Assembly: GCA_963677245.1 (NCBI GenBank)
Contig: OY781921.1
Span: forward strand, 3,658,001 to 3,722,000
Reading direction: 5' to 3'
DNA: 64,000 nt
Origin: Saccharicrinis sp963677245
GTDB taxonomy: Bacteria > Bacteroidota > Bacteroidia > Bacteroidales > Marinilabiliaceae
In this document: piece after piece, positions 1 through 6,744 of the stretch
Numbering within the stretch: position 1 is the stretch's first letter
Layout: the number at the start of each line of letters is the position of its first letter
Notes under the pieces: model-generated
The model's database searches: none
Told to the model about the DNA's origin: nothing
What the model saw: the letters and a program-made list of their open reading frames with translations, nothing else
Program-made: the position numbers and the translations under genes

Positions 1-679
1 TTGATTTTTTAGATATTATACCTAGTAATGAACCAACCGGGCATATTAAATTACAGAATAATCTTCCTCTTTTGTAGGATAAGAAAGCTATTAATAGCAG
101 AAATGCAATACTGTAGGCTGTGATTAGCCATGGGGTATTTGACGTTTCAATGATATTTGCAGAATAGATTTCTTGTTGATGTAGATTTGAAGCTAAAATA
201 TTATTTAACCAAACAGCAAGAGGTTTTATATTGTAAGTAAAAATCCTTCCGCTATTACTATATGGATCTAAAAGGTTAATTAATAGAGAGGTGCCTAAGA
301 TTAAGCTTAGTGTAGTAAAGACTAAAATAGTATATCTGGTTTTGGGTTGTTCTTTTTTCCATCTGAAATAAAATTTTCGTGCACTTATCTTCTTTGAAAC
401 CCAGGAAAAAATATCCTGAAGAATACCTAAAGGACAAATGGTTGAGCAATATACTCTACCTAACAATACTGTAATGATAATTATCACAATAAAACCAATT
501 GAGAAAATGCTGGTAATCTGAATGAATTTAAGTAACGAAGGAACAAACTGGAGATATAAAATTTTAGAAGTTATATGCTCCGGTAATACTTCGTATAAAT
601 CAATGAAAGAGAATAATGTGAATGTAAAAAACAAGAGCGCAATGACAACTCTTGTTTTTTTTAGAATGGCGTATTTCAT
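1..679 (-). CDS. 4Fe-4S polyferredoxin-like membrane protein (NapH/YccM type), 3' end cut by window edge
   Basis: This frame is open from an ATG at 679 to the left edge, giving 226 residues without a stop. Several hydrophobic segments are visible, and two cysteine motifs lie next to membrane helices: GRVYCSTICPLG near residue 75 and RLFCNLICPVGS near residue 212. This CxxxCP pattern is typical of NapH/YccM/CcoG-like proteins that pass electrons across or along the membrane. The start lies 4 bp after the stop of the DUF362 gene, so the two are probably translated together. The C-terminal ferredoxin domains expected in this family would lie outside the window. The family call is good; the electron donor and acceptor are unknown. 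Confidence 0.75.
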   Translation of the reverse strand, partial: MKYAILKKTRVVIALLFFTFTLFSFIDLYEVLPEHITSKILYLQFVPSLLKFIQITSIFSIGFIVIIIITVLLGRVYCSTICPLGILQDIFSWVSKKISARKFYFRWKKEQPKTRYTILVFTTLSLILGTSLLINLLDPYSNSGRIFTYNIKPLAVWLNNILASNLHQQEIYSANIIETSNTPWLITAYSIAFLLLIAFLSYKRGRLFCNLICPVGSLLGIISKKS

Positions 680-682
680 TGA

Positions 683-1597
683 TTATGATATTTTAATACG
701 ATGGATATTAAGTTCTTCTAGATTCATATTACCCATTCCCATATTGTGAGCTATTTGAATATGTCCAACATCTTTAGGGTCTAAACCAAACATTTTAGCA
801 GCAGCAGCATCTGTTGCCACAATATCTGTAGAAATGATCATCGCTTTAAGGTTAACTACGTCAGCTGTTGAAACTCCTCTGGGGCCATTTTTAGTCATCA
901 TATTATAACCATCAATAACGGTTAAATCTGGTTTACGATAGGTAATAAAGTCGGCAATGCATTGATTAAGGTCGTTGCTATGGTAAAACTTTCGATCCCA
1001 GACAACACCCATTAAGTTTTTCATTCCTAATGATAGTTTGGTGGAAGCATGGTGTTTAAGAACTGGAACGTTAATAAATACATCTGCAGATTTAATGAGT
1101 TCATGCACTTTGGTTTTCTTTAGGGTTTTTCCGTTAGGAACATTTACTTCGGAAAAATAACTCTCGGAATTGCCAGGAACCATCTTACCACCTGCATCTT
1201 TTACGTATTTTTCAATTTCACTATTTGAATAACACCTATCCCATTTATTACATGTTTTATCGAATACGTTTACTTCAGAAGCACCAGCTTCAAGGCATTT
1301 TTTAACGATATGTCCAACAATTCTTGGGTTTGTGTTTGCGGCTCGTTCAGGTGGTGCATCCCAACCAATATTAGGTTTTACGAGTACGGATTGTCCCTGC
1401 TTTACAAATTTGCTTATTCCTCCCAAAGCATCAATCGCCTTATCGAACATTTCCTCTGGTTCTCCTCCTCTTACAGCTGCTAATTCAGTTTTTGCAGCAG
1501 GATTCGCCATGATTTCTTCCAGTCCGCCAAAGAAAGGACTTATACCTGATAGCATGGCCAAGCCTACACCTGTGCGCAAAAAGTCTCTTCGTTCCAT
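683..1597 (-). CDS. DUF362 domain protein with twin-arginine signal
   Basis: About 304 residues from the chosen ATG at 1597. The frame extends to 1648, but the internal start gives a clean Tat signal (MERRDFLRTGVGLAML), so I prefer it. The body matches DUF362 proteins: VLVKPNIGWD, a central SADVFINVPVLKHH stretch, SLGMKNLMGVVWDR and a late VIDGYNMMTKNGPRG. These proteins are exported folded and often occur beside, or fused to, Fe-S ferredoxin modules. Here the next gene is a membrane polyferredoxin 4 bp downstream, which suggests an envelope redox pair. The substrate is not known. Cysteines at the family's usual cluster positions are few, so it may not bind a cluster itself. Confidence 0.8.
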   Translation of the reverse strand: MERRDFLRTGVGLAMLSGISPFFGGLEEIMANPAAKTELAAVRGGEPEEMFDKAIDALGGISKFVKQGQSVLVKPNIGWDAPPERAANTNPRIVGHIVKKCLEAGASEVNVFDKTCNKWDRCYSNSEIEKYVKDAGGKMVPGNSESYFSEVNVPNGKTLKKTKVHELIKSADVFINVPVLKHHASTKLSLGMKNLMGVVWDRKFYHSNDLNQCIADFITYRKPDLTVIDGYNMMTKNGPRGVSTADVVNLKAMIISTDIVATDAAAAKMFGLDPKDVGHIQIAHNMGMGNMNLEELNIHRIKIS

Positions 1598-1690
1598 AAT
1601 ATTGCTGTATTGATTACTGTATAGTAAGTTACGGCTTTTTAAGAACAATAGAGAATGAAGGCTTTATTTGTAAATGGAATAAATAAAAAA

Positions 1691-1714
1691 AGGGAGTAGT
1701 TTTTGCTACTCCCT
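1691..1714 (-). terminator. Rho-independent terminator of the MORN-repeat gene
   Basis: A 9-bp perfect stem (agggagtag / ctactccct) with a 6-nt loop is followed on the minus strand by a run of T. It lies just after the stop at 1737 and separates that gene from the DUF362 operon downstream. Confidence 0.75.
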
Positions 1715-1736
1715 TCAGTTTTAAATAAAATGTTCT

Positions 1737-2195
1737 TTAAAATTCTTTCGTACTTGTAAGCTTGCCTTCGGCATCAAATTTTTTCCAAGTACCTGTTTTC
1801 TTACCGTTGTTGTAATTCATGTCATAACGTAGAATTCCGTTTTCATCATAAATCTGCCACTTCCCGTGTTTTTGGCCGTCTTTATAATTAGCTACAGCAA
1901 TTTTCACTCCCTTGTTATTCCATGTTTCCCAGAGGCCGTCCATTTCGTTATTCTTATATGAACGTACTTCCTGCTTAAGCTTGTTGTCGAAATAGTAAAT
2001 GGAAGCTCCCTGTTTTTTTCCATTTTCTACAGACATTTCAACTCTTTTGTTTCCACTAGGATAATATTCTACATAAGTGCCTGTGTATAATTTACCTTCA
2101 GCATCATAGTATACTCCCTCTTCACTCACATTTAATTGTGCCTGGCTGATGGTCACTAGACCAACAAATACCAAAACTGTCATTAATATTCTCAT
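1737..2195 (-). CDS. Secreted MORN-repeat protein (YwqK-like)
   Basis: A 152-residue protein with an N-terminal signal peptide (MRILMTVLVFVGLVTISQA). It then has about five MORN_2-type repeats of the form YYPSGNKRVE, YFDNKLKQEVRSYKNNEMDGLWETWNNKG, YKDGQKHGKWQIYDENG and YNNGKKTGTWKKFDAEGK. Such proteins are often labelled YwqK-family antitoxins, but in Bacteroidota many are exported and have no toxin nearby. No toxin gene is adjacent here, so I call it only a secreted repeat protein. A strong terminator follows and the gene appears monocistronic. Confidence 0.75.
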   Translation of the reverse strand: MRILMTVLVFVGLVTISQAQLNVSEEGVYYDAEGKLYTGTYVEYYPSGNKRVEMSVENGKKQGASIYYFDNKLKQEVRSYKNNEMDGLWETWNNKGVKIAVANYKDGQKHGKWQIYDENGILRYDMNYNNGKKTGTWKKFDAEGKLTSTKEF

Positions 2196-2390
2196 GGCTC
2201 GTAAATTTTAAAAATTAAACAAAGCCTCCCACAATAACCCTTGTTATTGCTATTTATTAATTCTTGTGTGTACTCTAATTTCCTGTTAACGTCAAATTAA
2301 CATTAAATTTACAATACGACCAAATTTTCAATGTTAAGTTTTAATGAGATAAGATAATTGATACTCTAAGTGACATGTAATCAATAAAAA

Positions 2391-2416
2391 AAGCCGAATA
2401 AATTAATATTCGGCTT
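2391..2416 (-). terminator. Rho-independent terminator of the small carboxypeptidase-regulatory-like gene
   Basis: A 10-bp perfect stem (aagccgaata / tattcggctt) with a 6-nt loop is followed on the minus strand by a T-run encoded at 2384-2390. It lies 24 bp beyond the stop at 2440. Confidence 0.8.
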
Positions 2417-2439
2417 TTGTGTAGTATGTTAATTAATTA

Positions 2440-2787
2440 TTAATTCACAAGACTCATTTTTAAGTTGAGTGTGTTGTTTTTACTTGCGTCAACTTTAATA
2501 TCTTTTTTACTGACTTCCTGATAAGAAATCATTTTTGCTTTTATGTTGTATTTTCCTTCGTTGACATTAGAGAAAGTAAAGTTACCGTCAAAGTCAGTAT
2601 AGGTTTTTTGGTTTGTACCTTCTAAAGTTACTTCAACGCCTACTAAAGTTTCACCAGTGTTTTCGTCAATAATTGAACCGGCAATTTCTGTAGTTGCTTT
2701 AGCCACTTTTGCTTCGTTTGTTTTTTCTCCCTTAAAACTACTTAATGATATGGTAGCTACAATAGCTAATAATAATGTAATTTTCAT
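2440..2787 (-). CDS. Small secreted carboxypeptidase-regulatory-like domain protein
   Basis: A 115-residue protein with a signal peptide (MKITLLLAIVATISLSSFKG). It is followed by a single carboxypeptidase-regulatory-like beta-sandwich: IAGSIIDENTGETLVGVEVTLEGTNQKTYTDFDGNFTFSNV and IKAKMISYQEVS. This domain is usually the N-terminal plug extension of SusC/TonB-dependent receptors. Here it stands alone with no receptor next to it. The function is unknown; a surface or periplasmic binding role is an inference. It is bounded by its own terminator. Confidence 0.75.
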   Translation of the reverse strand: MKITLLLAIVATISLSSFKGEKTNEAKVAKATTEIAGSIIDENTGETLVGVEVTLEGTNQKTYTDFDGNFTFSNVNEGKYNIKAKMISYQEVSKKDIKVDASKNNTLNLKMSLVN

Positions 2788-2986
2788 CTTCCTTTTGTAT
2801 TTAAATTACTACCTTATTTAAAGAAGTAATTTGATTGTTTTTAATTCCTGTTTGTAGTTTCAAAAGTAGATGATGAATGTTATCTGAATATTAATGTCGC
2901 TTTACATCTTTATTAAAAAAACAATAATAAGTTGCTGTTTTTAATTGCGTTGCTTAATAATTTATTAACCTTAAAACTGTGTTTGG

Positions 2987-3679
2987 ATGAAGACTTACTT
3001 ACATGATTTGTTTCAGCTCTTTTTTCCCAGGGTTTGCTCAATTTGTGGAAATGCCTTATATGCACACGAAAGTTTTATTTGTAGAAAATGCCAGCAATCT
3101 TTACCCAGATCTTATTTTCATATGGGAGATCAAAATCCTTTAGAACAAATATTTTGGGGAAGAATTCAAATTGAAAAGGCCGCTTCGTTCTTAGAATACC
3201 GAAAAGGTAACATGGTGAAAAGTATATTGCACAAAATGAAATATAAAGACTGTAAAGAGTTGGGTTTTGAGATAGGCAAAATATTTGGAGAAGAACTGTC
3301 GGAGGTGAATTATTTTAGTGATGTTGATTACATAGTACCTGTTCCTTTGCATCCTAAAAAGATGTATTTAAGAGGTTATAATCAAAGTGAATGGATTGCG
3401 AATGGAATAAATGAAAATATAGGAGTTGATGTGGTAACAGATAATTTATTTAAGGTGATCCATACTTCAACGCAAACTAAAAAAGGGCGTTACCAAAGAT
3501 GGGAAAATATTCAAAAGAGTTTTGATCTCAGGTATCCGGAAAGGTTTGTCAATAAGCATATTCTAATTGTGGATGATGTTTTAACAACCGGTGCAACTAT
3601 TGAAGCCTGTGCATCTCAATTGTTGAAAGTGAATGGTGTTAAACTGAGTGTGGCAACTTTAGCCTATGCTACCAATTAG
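2987..3679 (+). CDS. ComF-family phosphoribosyltransferase-like protein
   Basis: A 230-residue protein of normal ComF length. A four-cysteine zinc ribbon is visible at the N-terminus (C17, C20, C32, C35). The type I phosphoribosyltransferase fold follows, with the PRPP-binding signature HILIVDDVLTTGATIEAC near residues 187-204 and the RGYNQSEWIA segment typical of ComF. In competent bacteria ComFC takes part in DNA uptake, and members elsewhere have unclear roles. No competence genes are adjacent. It is convergent with the barrel gene at 3684, with only 4 bp between the stops. Confidence 0.85.
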   Translation: MKTYLHDLFQLFFPRVCSICGNALYAHESFICRKCQQSLPRSYFHMGDQNPLEQIFWGRIQIEKAASFLEYRKGNMVKSILHKMKYKDCKELGFEIGKIFGEELSEVNYFSDVDYIVPVPLHPKKMYLRGYNQSEWIANGINENIGVDVVTDNLFKVIHTSTQTKKGRYQRWENIQKSFDLRYPERFVNKHILIVDDVLTTGATIEACASQLLKVNGVKLSVATLAYATN

Positions 3680-3683
3680 TAAA

Positions 3684-4319
3684 TTAAAATAGTTTTTCAA
3701 ATTCGTAATATACCGAGAGACTCACCACGTGGTTATATTGTCCGAATTTACCATCCATCCAATGGGTCAGATATTGATCATCGTATTCTCCTCCATAGGC
3801 TTTTCGAACTCTGGTAAATGAATACGACCATCTTAAGTTGGCATATAGGCGATTATAAAAATGATAATTAACGCCAATAATTCCAGAAAACTCGTAATCT
3901 TCAAAAGGAATAGATGCTTCCACAATGCCATATTGGTCTTCCTCTTTGGAGTTAATGAGTATTCCAAAAGCAACACCAGCTTCCAGCGATACTTTGGTCA
4001 TATTTAATTTAACGAGTAAAGGAATTTCAATATAATCGAAGCTAAGTTTATATAAATTATAATCGCCGGTAGATTCGTTTGGATTATGACGACTTCCCTT
4101 TTGCTTATAAACAATTTCGAATTGTGCACCCCAATCCGGGTTTAAAGATCGGGATACATATAGTCCGGTGACCAATCCCATTTTATTGAAACCAACATAA
4201 GAATCGCCATGTACCTGACTAAAAGTAGCACCTCCAATGGCTCCGGCTTTAAACTCCTGACTGTTGACTGATATTGAAATAAGAACAAATGCAGATATAA
4301 ATAGAAATAGACGTTTCAT
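3684..4319 (-). CDS. PorT-like outer-membrane beta-barrel protein
   Basis: I place the start at 4319 (MKRLFLFISAFVLISISVNSQ), because this gives a proper signal peptide; the frame extends ten codons further. The 211-residue product has alternating beta-strand patterns, a glycine-rich start to the barrel (FKAGAIGGATFSQVHGDSYVGFNKMGLVTGLYV) and a C-terminal aromatic strand. This fits small PorT-like eight-stranded barrels of Bacteroidota. The cargo or partner is unknown. The stop is nearly adjacent to the convergent ComF gene. Confidence 0.7.
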   Translation of the reverse strand: MKRLFLFISAFVLISISVNSQEFKAGAIGGATFSQVHGDSYVGFNKMGLVTGLYVSRSLNPDWGAQFEIVYKQKGSRHNPNESTGDYNLYKLSFDYIEIPLLVKLNMTKVSLEAGVAFGILINSKEEDQYGIVEASIPFEDYEFSGIIGVNYHFYNRLYANLRWSYSFTRVRKAYGGEYDDQYLTHWMDGKFGQYNHVVSLSVYYEFEKLF

Positions 4320-4393
4320 AATAACAACTAATTTACGATCAATATACAATCAATATACAATATCGAAGCGTAAGGTTCAATTTGATGAAGATA

Positions 4394-5086
4394 TTAATTA
4401 GTTACCAATTGATCCATTAATTCCTCCATTCCTTCTGAGGCTTTTTTCTGGATAAAATGAATATTGTTTTGAGGAGTAAAAGCAGGATTACCCGGATCGA
4501 TTACATAAATAGGCGTTGCTTTGTTTATGTAATGTAATAAACCTGCTGCCGGGTATACATTTAAAGAAGTTCCAACAACAATAACCATTTCGGCCTTAAG
4601 AATTAAATCAACGGCATCATCCATGGCAGGTACTGCTTCTCCAAACCAAACAATGTGAGGCCGAAGTTGGCTTCCTTTTTCACATTGATCTCCAAGTTTT
4701 AATTCCCAATCTTTCATTTCATAAACTAATGAATCATCGATAGTGCTTCTGCATTTCTTTAACTCTCCATGCAAGTGTAGCACTTTTGTAGATCCGGCTC
4801 TTTCGTGTAAATCATCCACATTTTGAGTGATAACCTGAACATCGTATTTCTTCTCCAACTCCGCAATTAGATGATGACCATTGTTGGGTTTGCATTCGAA
4901 GAGCTGCTTTCGGCGCTGGTTATAAAAATCCATTACCAATTGAGGATCGTTTTGCCAGGCAATTGGACTGGCTACTTCTGTAACATCATATTGTTCCCAT
5001 AATCCGCCCATATCCCTAAAAGTCATAATGCCACTTTCGGCACTCATGCCAGCTCCCGAAAAAACCACTATTTTTGTTTTGGTCAT
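4394..5086 (-). CDS. Sirtuin-family NAD-dependent protein deacylase without the zinc cysteines
   Basis: A 230-residue protein with Sir2 motifs GAGMSAESGI (NAD binding, residues 11-20), TQNVDDLHERAG (87-98), catalytic H106 in LHLHGEL and GTSLNVYPA. Y55 and R58 (YNQR) match the Tyr-Arg pair that favours succinyl- or malonyl-lysine in SIRT5/CobB-type enzymes. The usual two CxxC zinc pairs are absent: only isolated cysteines remain in the zinc-module region. Bacteroides homologues of this shorter type look similar. The role would be removal of acyl groups from lysines in cytoplasmic proteins. It appears monocistronic. Confidence 0.85.
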   Translation of the reverse strand: MTKTKIVVFSGAGMSAESGIMTFRDMGGLWEQYDVTEVASPIAWQNDPQLVMDFYNQRRKQLFECKPNNGHHLIAELEKKYDVQVITQNVDDLHERAGSTKVLHLHGELKKCRSTIDDSLVYEMKDWELKLGDQCEKGSQLRPHIVWFGEAVPAMDDAVDLILKAEMVIVVGTSLNVYPAAGLLHYINKATPIYVIDPGNPAFTPQNNIHFIQKKASEGMEELMDQLVTN

Positions 5087-5163
5087 CTTATTTAAATCTT
5101 AGATTATGTTGTGAAAGTAATAAATGAGATAATTAATTTCAATGTTTTCTGAATATCTACACT

Positions 5164-5835
5164 ATGAAAAAAGACTATATCGAGTTGCTGGAAATAGAGT
5201 TTTCTAAAAATGCTAATGAGGAAAATGCTAAAGCTCAAAAGAAATACCTCAAAGATAAGTTTGAACATTTTGGATTAAAAACACCTGTTCGAAGAGAAAT
5301 ACAGAAGCCTTTTTTACAGAAAGAATACCTTCCTGCTAAAGAAAGCCTAAAAAGTATACTCATTGAATTATGGGATAAACCACAAAGGGAGTTTCAGCAT
5401 TTTGGACTGGATTTATCGTACAAATACCTAAAACAAATAGAGCCGGAGGATATTGAGTTATTTGAATATTTGATTTTAACGAAATCGTGGTGGGATACGG
5501 TTGATGGGGTGGCGCCCAAAATGGTAGCAGAGTATTTTAAAAAGTATCCGGAACAAAGGGATGAATACATTGAAAAGTGGTTGAGATCAGGCAACATATG
5601 GTTGCAAAGAAGCTGTCTAATCTTTCAGCTTTTCTATCGGGAAGAATTAGATACAGAATTACTAACAAAAGTGATTCACCGATTGAATGGCACGAAAGAG
5701 TTTTTTATTAATAAAGCGATTGGTTGGATTTTGCGCCAGTATGCACGAACGAACCCACATTGGGTAATTGATTTTGTAGAAGCTACAGATTTACATTCAC
5801 TATGTAAAAGAGAGGCGTTGAGGAATATTGTTTAG
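5164..5835 (+). CDS. AlkD-like DNA alkylation repair protein (HEAT-like)
   Basis: A 223-residue, all-helical protein matching the AlkD family. Recognisable pieces are VRREIQKPFLQ, the paired WWDTVDGVAPKMVAEYF segment, NIWLQRSCLIFQL, and FFINKAIGWILRQYARTNPHWV near the C-terminus, which corresponds to the catalytic DNA-binding groove. AlkD-type glycosylases remove bulky or cationic alkylated bases without flipping them. The gene stands alone between the sirtuin and a 7-bp repeat array. Confidence 0.85.
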   Translation: MKKDYIELLEIEFSKNANEENAKAQKKYLKDKFEHFGLKTPVRREIQKPFLQKEYLPAKESLKSILIELWDKPQREFQHFGLDLSYKYLKQIEPEDIELFEYLILTKSWWDTVDGVAPKMVAEYFKKYPEQRDEYIEKWLRSGNIWLQRSCLIFQLFYREELDTELLTKVIHRLNGTKEFFINKAIGWILRQYARTNPHWVIDFVEATDLHSLCKREALRNIV

Positions 5836-5839
5836 TGAT

Positions 5840-5913
5840 CAGTAAGCAGTAAACAGTCTTCAGTCAGTAGTGCACAGTTAGCAGTCGGCAGTTATCAGTA
5901 AGCAGTACACAGT
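5840..5913. repeat. 7-bp tandem array with core CAGT and three variable bases
   Basis: CAGT occurs at 5840, 5847, 5854, 5861, 5875, 5882, 5889, 5896, 5903 and 5910, an exact 7-bp register. The one expected site at 5868 is broken, and an extra CAGT occurs at 5865. The three bases after each core vary. The array fills the gap between the AlkD-like gene and the stop of the LytTR regulator. A 7-bp period shifts reading frame at every unit, so it is not coding. Confidence 0.85.
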
Positions 5914-5915
5914 CC

Positions 5916-6659
5916 TTAGTTTTTTAGTTCTTGTAGTACCCAATCTTTTTTACGGCGGGAAACAGGAATGGAGGTGCCGTTGTTCATTTTTAGATAACCG
6001 CCATCGCTTTTAATAAATGAGCTCACATGCTTTTTGTTGATGACATAGGTTTTGTGGGTTCGGATAAATTCAAAGCCGGACAAAATTTCTTCTATCTCAA
6101 TAAGCGGTTTCGAGACCAGCAGTTTTTTGCCGTCGTTTAAATGTATGTGGGTATAGTTGGCTTCTCCCTGACAGAAAACAATATCCTTTACGGTGATGTA
6201 TTCAATTTTATCTGAAAAAGGAAGGGCTATTTTTTTGTGTTGCAATTCTAAGTTCTGGTTTTTTAAAAATGCCTCCAGTCTTACATCTTCCATTTTTTGG
6301 TTGTCGATGAATCGGCGAATGGCTTCCTTTAGTTTAAAGGTATCCAGCGGTTTTAGGATGTAATCCAAAGCAGAAAAGCGAATAGCCTGAATAGCATAAT
6401 GATCGTAGGCTGTAACAAATATTACTTTAAAGTCCGGCGATTGAAAAAACTCAAGAACATTAAAGCCGTTTCCATCAGGCATCTCTATATCTAAAAACAC
6501 CAATTGTGGTTTGTGTGTCTGAATGGTTTCAATGGCATTTAGAGCAGAGTCGGCTTCAGCTATTATTTCTACTTCAGGGCAGTACTGTTCCAAAACGCCA
6601 CGGAGATTTTCTCTGCCGTTTCTTTCATCATCAACAATAATAGACTTTATTTTTTGCAT
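5916..6659 (-). CDS. LytTR-family DNA-binding response regulator
   Basis: A 247-residue protein with a receiver domain (acidic pocket DD at 10-11, phosphoacceptor D57 in LVFLDIEMPDG, and the K of YILKPLD). A C-terminal LytTR domain follows: IEYITVKDIVFCQGEANYTHIHLNDGK, the TLKTY-like FIRTHKTYVINKKHV, and PVSRRKK at the end. It is encoded 85 bp downstream of a LytS-type kinase on the same strand and is its likely partner. Targets cannot be read from the sequence. Confidence 0.92.
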   Translation of the reverse strand: MQKIKSIIVDDERNGRENLRGVLEQYCPEVEIIAEADSALNAIETIQTHKPQLVFLDIEMPDGNGFNVLEFFQSPDFKVIFVTAYDHYAIQAIRFSALDYILKPLDTFKLKEAIRRFIDNQKMEDVRLEAFLKNQNLELQHKKIALPFSDKIEYITVKDIVFCQGEANYTHIHLNDGKKLLVSKPLIEIEEILSGFEFIRTHKTYVINKKHVSSFIKSDGGYLKMNNGTSIPVSRRKKDWVLQELKN

Positions 6660-6744
6660 CGATTCTTCTTTTAATCCTTAAATGATCAAATTCCGTGCGC
6701 GACTATGCGTATAGTTTTAATAGTCTCACCCAGATTACTTTAAA

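Noticed and set aside
522..749. Plus-strand open frame over the polyferredoxin start
   Set aside because: It is antisense to the polyferredoxin gene and the DUF362 3' end, and its product shows no family features.
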